64,000 nt of DNA from NCBI RefSeq assembly GCF_011397635.1, contig NC_064770.1, positions 33,814,598 through 33,878,597 of the forward strand. Reading direction: 5' to 3'. The notes under the pieces were generated by a model that was not told the origin of the DNA, did no database searches, and saw only the letters and a list, made by a program, of their open reading frames with translations. How positions within the stretch are numbered: position 1 is the first letter of the stretch; every line of letters begins with the position of its first letter. The DNA is from Epinephelus fuscoguttatus. Taxonomy: Eukaryota; Chordata; Actinopteri; Perciformes; Serranidae. The position numbers were made by a program, and so were the translations under genes. This document shows positions 49,885 through 61,625 of the stretch, piece by piece.

Positions 49885-51990
49885 CACAGAGTATAGAAGC
49901 GGATCAAGAGAGAGAGACCCACCCCTCTTTCTTTCTCTCTCAAGCACAGACCAAATTCAGATCAGACTGTTAAACCTAACAGTGCTGATCAAATATGAAC
50001 CAAAATTCTGTTACTGTGTTGCCTATTTCCCGCCTTAAACGTTTTCAGAAACATTTTAGTTTATGTTTTAACTGCAATACAACAAGGAGTATAGAAGTGG
50101 ATCAAGCGAGAGACCTGCCCCTCTTTCTTTCTCTCTCAAACGCAGACCAAAATCAGATCAGACTGTTAAACCTAACAGTGCTGATCCAATATGAACCAAG
50201 ATTTTGTCACTGCATCACCTATTTTCCACCTTAAATGTTTTCAGAAACACTTAGGTTTATAGTTTAACTGCAGTACAACAAGGAGTATAGAAGTGGATCA
50301 AGCGAGAGACCTGCACCTCAGACTCAAATCTAACTGTAAAATAACGCTGGTCAAATATAAACCAAGATTCTGTCACTGTGTTGCCTATTTCTCCTCTTAA
50401 ATGTTTTTAGAAACATTTATGCATACTGTTTATCTGCAGTACAACAGAGAGTATAAAAGCGGATCAAGAGAGAGACCCACCCCTCAGACTCTGTTCAAAC
50501 TGTAAAACAAGGCAGTGCTTATCAAATATAAACCAAGATTCTGTGTATTGCTTAGTTCTCACCTAAAATGTCTCCAGAGACATATTTTAGTGCACTGTTT
50601 GGCTGTAATTCAAGATTTTGCTTTTTTGTATAAACGGAGGTTTTAAAAAACTGGGATAAGATGGTAAAACTAAGCAGTGCTGATCTAGTACAAACCAAGG
50701 TTCTGTTACTGTATTGCTTATTTCTTGTATAAAATGTTTTCATAAACCTATTTTAGCTAACCGTTTAACTGTAATATGACTATATCTCTTTCTTAAATTT
50801 AGACCAAATTCAGGATCAAACTGTAAAACCAGGTAGTGATGATCAAATAAGAACCAAGATTCTGTTACTGTATTGCCTATTTCTCACCCAAAATGTCTTC
50901 AGAAACGTACTTTAGTTTACTGTTTATTCTCTTTGACATATTATAGTTAGAAGTGGATCAAGAGAGAGCTCAGACCAGACTCCAGTCACACTCGTTTACA
51001 TGACACTTGAAAAAACTGAATTATTGCCTTAATCCGACTATAACTGGACAACTGAATTGCATGTAAACGCGTTAATCCGACTAATATCGGAGTTCTCCAA
51101 CTCTGATTAAGACACCCAGATAATGCGATCGGAATTCAATTTTCTCTGGCATGTATATGCCGTAATCGGAGTTAAACTAGACAATGCATGTGTGCATGCT
51201 CCACACCCCCCGTGCTGACGTATGACCCCGGAACAGACAAGACATGCTATTGTTGTAGCCCTCCAACAGAATACGGCGTTCTTGTCTGCCTCTCGAAATC
51301 ACCATGACCACGAGGGATAGTGTGCACCTTATCTGCACAATCAGTAACGCGTACTTACGTATGAGATGAACAAAGCTGTACGATTATCCATCTTGCTGTT
51401 GTTTGAAAATGCCGGTCTGCTGCCTGACTCCAGTTGTTTATTATTAAGTGATGTAATAGGTCAACCGGAAAGGGGGCCGTATTAACCTGCTGAAACGACG
51501 CATATCGCCACCTAGTGTTGAGGAGGAGGACACGTTCCCGTCAGTAATTCGATTTTCTCAGTTGCTTGTAAACTGGGACAAGGAGAGAAGTCTGATGAGA
51601 CGCCAAAATCGAATTTTGAGCATAGCTCGATTAAGCTGTGCATCTAAACGTACTGACTGTAAAAGTAGGCAACGGTGATCAAATATAAATCAGGATTATG
51701 TTACTGTTTTGCCTATTTCTTGCCTAAAATGTCGTCACACATATTTTAGTGCACTGTATGGCTGTAACATGAGAATTTGTGAACAGGAAGTGGGCAGAAT
51801 ATTGTTAGCTGGATTGTAAAATCAGAAGCTGAAAATACTGAAATAAAACTGTAAAACTAAGCAGTGCTGAACAAATATAAACAAAGATTTTGTTACTATT
51901 CTTGCCTTAATTTTTTTCAGAAACACATTTTATTTCACCATTTAACTGTAATTTGAGATTGTTTGTTATCGGCCAGAGACAGACCCATTA
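49885..51990. repeat. Degenerate tandem array, roughly 165-200 bp unit, in tob2 intron 1
   Basis: The unit contains GAGTATAGAAGTGGATCAAG, GAGAGACC, then TAAAACCTAACAGTGCTGAT-like, AATATGAACCAAGATTCTGT, TACTGTGTTGCCTATTTC and TTCAGAAACATTTTAG. Clear units start at about 49,887, 50,086, 50,281 and 50,448, and more diverged ones continue to about 51,990. The array is split by the MITE at 50,983-51,659. A TTAAAGGGGCGCTTTGCTGA block at 49,700 may be the end of the element that carried the array. Confidence 0.8.
50983..51659. mobile_element. MITE inserted into the tob2 intronic tandem array
   Basis: Left end CAGTCACACTCGTTTACATG; right end, inverted, CAGTCAGTACGTTTAGATGC. Contains several TTAATCCGACTA/ATCGGAGTT-type inner inverted blocks. 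The same end type occurs at 1,490-1,511. No transposase. The tandem repeat resumes on both sides, so the insertion is younger than the array. Confidence 0.7.
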
Positions 51991-52609
51991 TTGTTTCCTG
52001 CCAAAAAACAGCAAAGCTAGCATCGCATCACCCACCAGCCCAGAGCTTTTATTGAACCTGTGAGGTGCAGTGCTTTCTGGTAGTTGTAGGTTTTATACCT
52101 CCAAAGGGAAAGTGAATACCACAGCCTCTCATCATCATCATTTTCTCTCATCACGTAGCACTGATTTCAAAAGTATTTGTCTTTCTACTGCATAGATAGC
52201 AAAAGTGCCTCATTTAATAGCGTTTCTTTACTGTGATGGAGGTTGTGTGAAGGTGAAATATTGCAATTGTTCAAAGAACTGGCAGAAAACAATATATATT
52301 TCAGTATATTTTAGTGCCGATGTTGGTGTTTAGACAAAAATTAAACACATATATTTTTCATTTAATATCGAAAATAATGAGCTGTAATTAATTACTGAGA
52401 GAGTCTGTTAATTCTGGTGGCACACTCCAGCCCCCGTTCAACAATCTGGCTTTCTATGTCCAAAAACTATAACTGTAATTAATTGTTTACAGCTGGGTAA
52501 CAGCATCCTCCCCCGTCTTTATTTTTAATTCATCTCCCTTGATCTCCCCTTTAATATTCCTCTGGTTCTTTCTTAAAATGACTCCTTTCTTCTGTTTTCT
52601 TCTTCACAG

Positions 52610-52826
52610 TTGGGACCTGAAAACATTGCTACGTATTTGTGATAACAAAAGACAGCCTGCAACCTGCTGCCCCCGCCTTCAAGGTGCCTTTACCATGGTG
52701 ACACTAAAAGAATCATACACTTTACAATAAGCCAGAGGGAAAAACTCCTTGTTACAGTTGCATTGCCTCACTTTCAGCATCATCTTGATCACTTTGCTCC
52801 CACGACGGCGCTAACCTGGTGCAGCC
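52610..52826 (+). other. tob2: tob2 5'UTR part of exon 2 with upstream ORF
   Basis: Starts after a strong acceptor (TTTTCTTCTTCACAG). An upstream ATG at 52,695 in an optimal context (ACCATGG) opens an 11-residue ORF, MVTLKESYTLQ, ending at 52,730, 96 bases before the main start. Confidence 0.65.
52695..52730 (+). promoter_or_regulatory. tob2: Upstream ORF in tob2 leader
   Basis: Twelve codons including stop, with A at -3 and G at +4. Terminates well before the tob2 ATG, so reinitiation or leaky scanning would be needed for tob2 translation. Its effect is inferred, not shown. Confidence 0.5.
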
Positions 52827-54038
52827 ATGCATCTAGAAGTGAAGGTCGCCCTCAACTTCATCGTGTCCTACCTGTACAACAAGCTGCCTCGGCGTCGAGC
52901 TGACCTGTTCGGCGAGGAGCTGGAGAGGATACTGATGTCTCGTTTTGAGGGTCACTGGTACCCTGAGGCCCCTCTCAGGGGCTCCGCCTTCCGCTGCATT
53001 CACCTGGGAGCGCCGAGGGACCCCGTGGTGGAGTTGGCCGCCAAGAGAAGCGGACTGGACACGGAGGAAGTGCGTGCAAATGTTCCTGCGGAGCTCAGTG
53101 TTTGGATTGACCCTTACGAGGTTTCCTACCAGATTGGAGAGAAGGGGGCGGTGAAGGTTCTCTACCTGGAGGACCCCCCAGGCCTCGGCTGTGACAGCGA
53201 GAGGGCTGAGGGGGTGATCAGAGAGGGTAAAGGAGATGCAGAGGCAGAGGAGGCCAAGAGTCTGGGCTTTAACCCAGAAGCTCAGGTGTTTGTCCCAATA
53301 GGAAGCCAGGCATCTCCCGCCCTCATGCCTTCGCTCTCCAGCTCTCCCACACCTCTATCTGCCCAGTCCTGCCCTGGCCTCTTCAGCTACCCCAGCTCCA
53401 GCACACCCACCGACCCTGCTGCCCACTCCTCAAACACCTCTACCCCTTCACCTCCCAGCGGCGGGCTGCCCTACCTCTCCACTCAGCAGCCACCCTCCGC
53501 ACTTCCCACCGCCCGTCCTCAGCCCATCACCTTCACCACCGCCAGCTTCGCTGCCACTAAATTCGGCTCGACCAAGATGAAGAAGTGCAGTGGGGCCGGG
53601 TCGGCAGCTAGCTCTGGAGTCGTCATACCACCTGCCCAGAGGATGCTCACGCGCTCTCCCACCACCATCTCAGCTCCAGAGCTGCTCAAGCACAAGCCCC
53701 TGTCTCTCTCCTTGCACTCCCTTGGAGGTCCCATCGCCAGCCAGCTCTCTCCCAACGCCAAAGAGTTTGTCTACCCAGGATCCCCAGGCCCGCTTTACTT
53801 TGATGCTGACACCCAGCCCATGCAGCCCCATGCCAGCCCATTCCAACCCCCCCACACTGTCAACACCCACCCGTCCTTTGACCCCTTCTCCAGCCCTCCC
53901 CCCACCCAGAGCGTGGGCATCATTGGCAGCAACGGAGGAATCTCCTACATGGAGAAGCCGCCGTTTGTCGAGGGTTTAGGAAGCTACAACCTGCAATATC
54001 CTAGCCAGTCCTTCCAGCCTGTTGTGCTGGCCAACTAA
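52827..54038 (+). CDS. tob2: Protein Tob2 (transducer of ERBB2, 2), single coding exon
   Basis: 403 residues in one exon. Residues 1-115 form the BTG/TOB domain: [51 protein letters not shown] (box A) and [20 protein letters not shown] (box B). Two PAM2 motifs for binding poly(A)-binding protein are visible, [11 protein letters not shown] (about 148-158) and [12 protein letters not shown] (307-318). [20 protein letters not shown] (234-253) is the conserved TOB block, and the end is [10 protein letters not shown]. Family knowledge: TOB proteins bind CCR4-NOT deadenylase through the BTG domain and PABPC1 through PAM2, promoting mRNA deadenylation and restraining proliferation. It is about 60 residues longer than human TOB2 (344), from an acidic insert at about 116-145 and a Pro/Ser-rich stretch at 163-230. 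RRRADLFGE and [11 protein letters not shown] fit TOB2 rather than TOB1, and aco2 next door agrees. Confidence 0.97.
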   Translation: MHLEVKVALNFIVSYLYNKLPRRRADLFGEELERILMSRFEGHWYPEAPLRGSAFRCIHLGAPRDPVVELAAKRSGLDTEEVRANVPAELSVWIDPYEVSYQIGEKGAVKVLYLEDPPGLGCDSERAEGVIREGKGDAEAEEAKSLGFNPEAQVFVPIGSQASPALMPSLSSSPTPLSAQSCPGLFSYPSSSTPTDPAAHSSNTSTPSPPSGGLPYLSTQQPPSALPTARPQPITFTTASFAATKFGSTKMKKCSGAGSAASSGVVIPPAQRMLTRSPTTISAPELLKHKPLSLSLHSLGGPIASQLSPNAKEFVYPGSPGPLYFDADTQPMQPHASPFQPPHTVNTHPSFDPFSSPPPTQSVGIIGSNGGISYMEKPPFVEGLGSYNLQYPSQSFQPVVLAN

Positions 54039-56095
54039 GCCTTCATTTGTAACGATAAGAATTGTCAGAGGAGGTGGGTTTTGGACAATGATGCTCCAGA
54101 TATTTTCAGTTTTTCTAACAAATTGTTCTAATACTAATACAAGTTAAGAATTAGTTTTACTACAAAGATTTAAAATACCACGTCCACTGAATAATTCATG
54201 TGATTTGTTTCGTTCCTCCAACCCCACCCTGCCCTTTTGTCCGTTGCCGTTACTCATCACGTTGTGTGTGTTGGCTCTGATGACAGGAGTGGGTGGGGTG
54301 GGGGTGAGTTCCTTTCTACCTTGAGTCGTTGCCAATCTCTTTATGTTTATTATTTAGCATTGAATGTTAATGTGAGGGGCTTTTTTCCCCTTGACTTGTA
54401 GTTTAATGGACCCGGCTCTAGTATAGCTCTGTTTTTGCACTGCACTGTCATGCTGTGAAAAAGGACCTCGCCAAGTCCTGCAGGGAACGACGGCTGTGGA
54501 AAGCTCAGCACTTTGCTCTGCAATCTGCTCTGCCCTACTTGCCACAAATACAGAGAGGGGGGCTCTGCTGTCTGTGTGTGTGTAGTCCTGTTCTGTTTTG
54601 TTGTGGCTCAGCGTGATGGAGAGACTCATTGTTTGTACGGTGGGCCCCGTTACCCTTGAAACGCACTCGTGCGCGGGCACAATTTGACTCTGTTGTTGTC
54701 ACGGGGCGCATATTGGAAGCAGTTTATCGTCAGCTGGAATGCGTACATGACACGGGTTTAAATGAAGTGGGAGCAGCGGAGGGAGCAGAAGGGGAGCATT
54801 GGGGTGGTAAGGGAGTGATGTAGTAGAATGTATTGTATCTGTCAGGGGAAGCTGCAGCTGGAAGGTCAGGGAAACCTTGGGGAATGTGAAAAGCAAGTCA
54901 AATTTTTTTGCATTTTAAGACAATAACACTGCACTGATACCTCAATTATACACACTGGGATGTAAGTTATGATCTCATACGTGAATTCAAATGGACGCAC
55001 ACATGCAGAAACGTGCACATGCACACAATTCCAGTTAGCGGTGTGTGAAGGTGAAGAGGCGTAGGGGATGCAGCAGGGATTGTGATAAATGGCTTAGCAT
55101 GACTTTGACTATGAAGGAGAGGTTTTCCTCTGCATGGGGAGGAGAGAGGAGAGATGGGAGAGAGGGGAAGACCAAAGGAAAGGGAGAGCGAAGCAGTTAG
55201 AGGGTTGTGTTGCCTCGGTGGCGTCCAGGCTGTATTGGCTTAGAGAGCGACACTTTAAAACCCAGAACACGTTTCTGGTGAGCTTAAATGGTATTGAAGC
55301 CAAAGGCTCACACTGTTCTCTCCCTCCTCTTGAAATTCTTCACTGATCTTTTCTCTTCTGGCTGTTAACAAAGGAAAACCAGAGTGATACAGTTCAGGTT
55401 GTGTGTTTTTCCGCAGTTACGTGGACAAAGATGAATGTGGTGTGTGGCTTTTGTGGCTTTATTGGATAGCGTGTCAGATCTGTGGAAGTCTCTCGTCCCT
55501 AACAATGGTTTGTTTACCAGCCGGGTCCATGTGATTGTTGGTTAGTCACTACAGGGAAGGGTAACTCTCAGATGTCCGTTTGAGCTGTCCGGCACTTTAT
55601 TACTGGGCTCCTGATGCTGCGTGTCGCCCACAGACACGAGCGATACGCCATTCCTTCGCCCTCTGTTTGGTAACAATTAATTCAGCTGTCATGAAATGCT
55701 TTAGAGATTCAAACAGGAGCTTAATTTGTATTCAAATGCATTGCGCTGGTGAGGAGATGCTGTTAGTCCCGTCCGTTTATTTGAATGTTTGCAAGTACCC
55801 ATAAATGTTTTTGTATAAGACGACCCGAGGACCCTTGACTTGTGCTCACGCTGGTTTTTGCAATGTGACAGCTTGTCATATGCATGCAAGATTTTCTTTC
55901 TTTCTTTTTTTTTTGTTTCTTTTCAAGGGAACGGGGTGGGGAGGTACACATCTCTGTAAATGTTACGATTGTGAGGGAAAGATGCATTTATAATTTTCTT
56001 GTTTTGTAATTTATTTCCAATATTTCTATATTTTTGTTTTTGCAAAATGATCACTTAACATTTGTATGAGTAAGACATGACGAGTCCAGGAATAT

Positions 56096-56103
56096 GTATA
56101 TAC
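56096..56103 (+). promoter_or_regulatory. tob2: Pumilio recognition element in tob2 3'UTR
   Basis: TGTATATA matches the PUF consensus UGUANAUA, about 100 bases before the poly(A) signal. Binding is predicted from the motif only. Confidence 0.45.
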
Positions 56104-56195
56104 AAAGTTCTTATGTTCAGATTCTTTGTTTAGTTTCTTACATGCTGAGGTTATTTTTTCAGAAAATAACGTGAATATATGCAAACCGAGACAAA

Positions 56196-56218
56196 AATAA
56201 AAAGATGTACAGAATAAA
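56196..56218 (+). terminator. tob2: Tandem poly(A) signals of tob2
   Basis: Two AATAAA hexamers (56,196-56,201 and 56,213-56,218) followed by a GT-rich stretch (GAATGTGTATTGTACCTTGT). The natural end of the main tob2 mRNA. Confidence 0.65.
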
Positions 56219-56580
56219 AAGTATTGAATGTGTATTGTACCTTGTACAGCATTTGTCTAATAAGACGGGTAAATGTATTCATTCTTCAAGTTGGAGTTGA
56301 AGTTCAAGATGTGAATGTTTACAGTGGGATTGTGTAGGAAAAGATGGCTGATATCACTTTTCTCTCTCTGTGCTCCCAGGGCAGTCTGTCAACACTACTC
56401 CCATAGGCAGTACATTTAAACCAAAAATCTCCACATTTCAGATTTAATTTAGAGTGCATAGAATGTCCATCTCCCCGTTTTATGTGAATTCACTGCATAT
56501 TGTGTCATCGCCCCGCTTATTTTTGCCCCTGAAATTGTCCATCACCCAGTTTGTTCCCCTTTGTTTTTTTGTTTTTTTTT

Positions 56581-57884
56581 TTAAAGGAACAGCGCGTAAG
56601 ATTTAAGGGGATTTAGTAGCATCTACTGGGGAGGATTGCAACCAACTGAAACTTTTCCCAGTTAGAATTTCTTAAGTATTTGTTGTTCAGGAGGTTTTTA
56701 TCAGGAGCCAAATTAAAACCAGTAAAAACACTGAGCAGTTTCACATACACAATCAGTGTTCCTCAGTCGCTGTTTGGCATATCTGAGAGGGGCCATGAGC
56801 CCAACACCTGCCAGTGTGGCTCAGTTTTTGTCTCTGATAACTTACAGTTTGCTCACCTAATTTCTGATCCAGACGTTTAGGAGGGTTTTCCACAGAGGTC
56901 TCTTCCTCTCTAAACAAGCGGACCAGGTGATTTAAACAGATCAAAACACTGAATAAAACAGTTTCAGGTTACAAATTAGTGTTCCTCCAATGCAGTTTGG
57001 CATGTTGGACATAGACTGCTAGCCCAGCACCTGCGAATGTGTGCTCACCTTTTGTCGCTGATAACTTAACATCCAGATGTTTAGGAGCATTTAACCAGAA
57101 GCCAAATTATCCATAGAGGTCTACTCCTCTCTAAAACAAAAGGACACAGTGGTTTAAACCAGTAAACACACTGAATAAAGCAGTTTCACTTTACAGATCA
57201 GTGTTTCTCCTATGCTGTTTGGCATGTCACCTTTTTTCTCTGATAACTTAAGATCCTGACATTCAGAGGTTTTTCCTAGGGACCAAACTAGATAAATTTA
57301 AACATCAATAAAAACATCAAGTGAAGCAGTTTAATGTGAAAGATAAAATAAAATCAGTGTCTTTCCAACGCTTGTGTCGCGAAGTGGCTTCTAACTACAG
57401 TGGATGACACAGATATGTGAATGGCCTCATCTAGAGCCGGTGTTTGATTTGACCGCTCTGGGTTGCTGCGAAACACAGACCCGCTCCTTATGTAGATATA
57501 AATGGCTCATTCTAAGCTAACAAAAACAATTTTTATTTTCAGGTGATTATACACTAAAGCAGTGGTTCCCAACTGGCTCAAGGTCCACACAGTTTAATAC
57601 ATTCAGCGTCACACTTGCGTTTGGCCATGTCGTCGAGCTAGTTTGCCATTTCTGTCAAGTAGCTGTCACTCATTCTACAGCAGGAAACAGCACTTCAGAT
57701 ATGCCAGAAATCCACTGTAATTCAGAATAAAGTTTTTGGTTTTTTTTAACAAATTTGACACGTTCGTGAGTCACTTGCAGGCCAGTCAGTATGGACCAAC
57801 GACCCACCAGTTAGGAGCCACTGTACTAAAGAAAACATACTTCTGCAAATATATCCCCCTAAATCCTACACAGTGGACCTTTAA
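56581..57884. mobile_element. TTAA-flanked DNA transposon relic, copy B, with internal tandem units
   Basis: Ends TTAAAGGAACAGCGCGTAAG (left) and, inverted, TTAAAGGTCCACTGTGTAGG (right) match copy A at 6,044-7,700. The interior repeats a unit of about 185 bp roughly three times: CCAAATTA..., ACAGAGGTCTCTTCCTCTC, AACAAGCGGACCAGGTGATT, AACACTGAATAAAACAGTTT, GCTGTTTGGCAT and CTGATAACTTA. Units begin near 56,707, 56,890 and 57,095. A separate hAT MITE is nested at 57,560-57,823. No transposase. Confidence 0.7.
57560..57823. mobile_element. hAT MITE nested in TTAA element copy B
   Basis: Ends CAGTGGTTCCCAACTGGCTC and, inverted, CAGTGGCTCCTAACTGG. Flanking octamers CACTAAAG (57,552-57,559) and TACTAAAG (57,824-57,831) agree at seven of eight bases, an hAT-type 8-bp target duplication. 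Confidence 0.8.
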
Positions 57885-59760
57885 ATAATTTCACATCAAC
57901 ACTAACACTCCTATATTCGCCTGTGTGCGACCACAGTACCTGACCCCAGATTTATACGAACAAAATGTTATTTTACCTCCCTCGTATCATATATTCCATC
58001 AGATGTTACTTTTCCTCACCCCATTTTTTTTTTGTCCTCTCCTCCCCATCAGCCTGGTCCTTTGGTCCTGATACTATAGCCATATCCCAGACTGTCTTTG
58101 CTTGCACAGATGCTCACCCTTCTCCAGTGCAATGTAATGCCATAATTTAAATTACCCTGAAGGATTTAAGGGGTTTCTACCTCTCTGCACCCGGAAAAAA
58201 AAAAAATTATAGTATATCTCCTCAATAGGACGACAGTGTTACGGCAGGTTCAGAAGGGACGAAGGAAATGAATGTGCTGTGAATGTGATCTGATGTTCGT
58301 CAACCCTGGTTGAGATGGCCTGCAGAAAATACATGAGGCACCTGTTCATTTGTGTGTCTCTGAGTGTGTAGAGATTTTTAGTCACGTGCATGTCCAAATT
58401 GTCCAAGTGACTCCTTTTTTCTTTCCCCACATCTGTCAGATTATTCAGAGCAAACGAGGTGAGTTATTAAATTTCTCCTGCATACAAATCAAGCTCTCGA
58501 GGTGAGAGATCTGAGGATGTGAGCAATTACCATAAAAGCTGTTTTGCCCTCACATCTTTTAAGAGTGAATGCCAGTCTGTGTTTTACACTTGAAAAGAAC
58601 GCATCAGATAGTGTTTGAAACATCAACTCTCAACGCAGGCTACTCTACAATCAGGGTTGAACACTGACGAAGAGGAAAAACAAGAATTTTGTATTCTGAT
58701 GTCCTTTGCTTATATCGACGTGTGCGTTTTATTTTGCACTTTGGAATATTTCATTGTCATAAAAGAAGTTTATTTTCTATGTAAAATTTAACATTTAAGA
58801 GTCAGATAGATATAATTAAAAGTTCAGATGATGTATAAATATAGTGCTTTCTTTCCTGCCTGTATTTTATTATTTTTTTCCTATTTTGTATCTGATCTGT
58901 ACACCCTGTAGATGTGTAATGAATCTTTCACTACTGAAATGCAATGACCTGTTTTCTGTGCTGCCCCTCGGGAATGGGGAGTTACTACTGCAGTTTCTTA
59001 TTGTATCAGATTCTTTTTTAAGTTTGTAATAAAAAAGAACAGATTGGCAAAAAATAAGCATGGAAAATAAGCTAATTGTGTCATCCTCGTTTGTGTGCAT
59101 GCGGAGCTGTGTGACCTTTATTGTGACACAGATTTTCAGCTTACTGTTACAGATACATCAAGACATGGGTCTACATTTTGGGGGGGTGGGGTGGCGATAC
59201 ACACCTTAATATTGGGAGCATTTGTCTCCAGCTTCTGGGTAAAAAAAACCCTCACATCATGTATAAATAAAGAAATGGCGCTGAACAAACCCTGCCTCAG
59301 TTAGTTAGCTTTTAGCCACCAACAAAAAGACCCACCAAAAAAATCTATATCAGTTTAAGTGAACGCTGTATTTATAATAATTTCACTGCTTCACCTCGCT
59401 GTCAGAGAGCCTTTTTGGACAGGGAATTGAAGCCATTATATCAAAGTCCACAGACTCCATTTTACTTCGCAGAACACTGGAGTTGCTGGTCTACGGTGAC
59501 CCCAAATGTTTAGTGTGTGAGGTAAAGCAGAGCAAATATTTATATAGAGTGTACACTGACACCAATATTGACTTTTCTAGGTGCCAGAATATGTTTTGCT
59601 TCACTCCTGTGGCGGTAGATTTGGTACATTAAAGATGTGATTGTTGTTATTTGGTCTATAAGAACATGAAACTAGCAGTGGAGTTTTATTTTTGATGAAT
59701 TAGAGGCATTTCCACCATAGATTGATGCAGAAAGGGGACACATTGGTGCCTAAGAATCAA
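57885..59760. other. Non-coding downstream of tob2
   Basis: 3'UTR-like sequence at about 58,680-59,040 (GTATAAATATAGTGCTTTC, then an AATAAAAAAG signal at 59,027-59,036) may be a distal tob2 3' end or an independent transcript end. No coding exon recognised. Confidence 0.35.
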
Positions 59761-60044
59761 CAGAAAAGGGATGTCAACAGTTAACTGTTAATTGATAAAC
59801 CGCCAAGAATATTTTGTATGTTTATTTTTGCTACTCTTCAGTTTACTGCACTGTGCACCACCAGTGCATGGTGGGACACAGACAGCTGGTTAGCCCTGTT
59901 AACATGTGGAAACACGGAGCCCACTGCCCACCCTCAGCTCTCCACTGTTAGCCTTGGCTCCTCTGCACTGTACACCAGCTGGGTTGGGTGGGAGCTAACT
60001 AGCAGCGCACCCTCTGTATTTTGAGCCACAAACCCCCGTTAAAG

Positions 60045-60240
60045 ATTTTTTTTTTTTTTTTTTTGTATTTTTGCCTTAACTGATAAGACAGCTGCAGATT
60101 GACAGGGAAGGTGGGAGAAAGAAAGAGGGGGATGACACGCAGCAAAGGGTCCCAAGTTGGACTCTAACCCAGGCCACTGCAAAGGACTCAGCCTACATGG
60201 GGCGCACACTCCACCAGGCGAGCCAGGGGTTGCCCGAAAA
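60045..60240 (-). mobile_element. tRNA-like SINE with poly(A) tail (reverse)
   Basis: On the minus strand a pol III-like head (CCTGGCTCGCCTGGTGGAGT, GCCTGGGTTAGAGTCCAACT) leads to CAGCTGTCTTATCAGTTAAG and a poly(A) of about 18. Flanks AACCCCCGTTA and AACCCCCTTTA resemble a target-site duplication. Confidence 0.65.
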
Positions 60241-60365
60241 CCCCCTTTAGCACTTTTAACTACTATTGGCACTGTTAGCAATGTCAGCACAGCTAGTGAT
60301 GCTGACATAGTGAACAATAGGGATGTGAATTAGCCAACATGCTTCTTCTTATTTTGCACAATGAA

Positions 60366-60368
<3 letters not shown>

Positions 60369-60405
<37 letters not shown>
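60369..60405. repeat. (AT)n microsatellite
   Basis: Uninterrupted AT run between the arms of the inverted repeat. Confidence 0.95.
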
Positions 60406-60407
<2 letters not shown>

Positions 60408-61591
60408 TATATGTCTGTCTATGTATTTCATGTCTCCATCTGCTGGTGGGCCATCATGATAAGAGTATGCATAAATAATATGATGTTAATTCCACTGCAG
60501 AAGAGACTTGATGACCGATAAAATTAGGTGGGGAAAAAGTGGACATATCAATATCGGTATTGATTATCGGCCTGATGAGTTGTTGCGGTTGTGGCTCTAG
60601 TCCGTATTTCAAAGTATTCTTAAGCAAGATACTGAAACCCAAATTGCTCCTGATGGCTGTTCCATTGGTGTGTGAGTGTGTTAAAGACTGAGTAGCAGGT
60701 GGCATCTTGTTCTGAGTGGTTGGAGGACTAGAGAGTCACTCTACAAGTGAGGTCCATATATTGGCAAAAAAACCAATATGGTGCATCCCCAGTTAACAAT
60801 GCTAAAGGAGCTTTGTGGCCCAAAATGAAGCCACTTACGCTCCGGGGGCTACCTGACGGAGACTGCAGGGTGGTTGCTGTTTCAGCAGCAATGCTGTCCC
60901 ACTATTGGGATGGCATCACCAGCAGTAACTGCAAATGAGCAGCACTATTAGCTACCTCCAACCCAACCTGGCTAGTTCACAGTGCAGAGCAGCAAAGGCT
61001 AACCTGAGCTAACCAGTGAGACCACAGGGTGGGCAGTGGGCACCATGTTTCCGCATGTTGGCAGGGCTAGCTGTCTCTCTGTCAGAGAAGCCAACAGAAA
61101 ATAAGATTTTTTTTTTTTTTTTAAAAAAAGCAAGATATTTACTTCACAACACAATAAAATTGTACTACCTGTCATTTTGTGTTTTTTACTTAAAGGTCAG
61201 GGTATCGAAAGTAAACTAACATACCTACACCAGACTGCAAGACACTAAGGGTTTGTCCCTGGACCCCCCCTTTCATGTGCCCCCCACAATATTTAAACGA
61301 AACCTACACCCTTGCATCCAGCTATACCTCTCACCTCTTAGTGTGTCATACTCAGTTACTGTTGAACATACTGCAGATCAAAGCCATGAAAAGTAGATGC
61401 CTGTGTTCCTGTGAGAAGCCTCAGATTGAAATGCCGGAGCTCTTATTGCAGTAAACAAATTCAAGTGATGTTTGATCAATAATTCAAAGCAAAGATGAAA
61501 TTCTCAAATGGTGAGGAGCCAGATTGCTCACCACCCACCTCAGCTGGACCCATCCCAGCAGATATTACTTTAAATTTCATCATCCAGCGCT

Positions 61592-61593
<2 letters not shown>

Positions 61594-61622
<29 letters not shown>

Positions 61623-61625
61623 CGT
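61594..61625. repeat. (CTGT)n/(CCGT)n microsatellite
   Basis: Six TCTG/CTGT units followed by CCGTCCGTCC. Confidence 0.9.

Larger units (their letters stand above)
54039..56235 (+). other. tob2: tob2 3'UTR
   Basis: From the stop codon to the tandem AATAAA signals at 56,196 and 56,213. Contains a Pumilio-type element TGTATATA at about 56,096 and several T-rich stretches. Open frames here are incidental. Confidence 0.65.
59870..61085. repeat. Large inverted repeat with arms of about 140 bp
   Basis: The left arm (about 59,878-60,010) contains GTTAGCCCTGTTAACATGTG, GCCCACTGCCCACCCT and CCAGCTGGGTTGGGTGGGAG. The right arm (about 60,940-61,075) carries the same order inverted (CTCCAACCCAACCTGGCTAG, AGGGTGGGCAGTGGGC, CATGTTGGCAGGGCTAG). 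Between them are a SINE, an (AT)n tract at 60,369-60,405 and unassigned sequence. Probably a foldback DNA element. Confidence 0.65.

Noticed and set aside
49885-51990. CRISPR-like or regularly spaced repeat array
   Set aside because: Units are 165-200 bp contiguous tandem repeats without short identical repeats and unique spacers, in an animal intron.
52945-53979. Alternative frames within tob2 (69, 80 and 129 codons)
   Set aside because: Shadows of the GC-rich tob2 coding exon on other frames.
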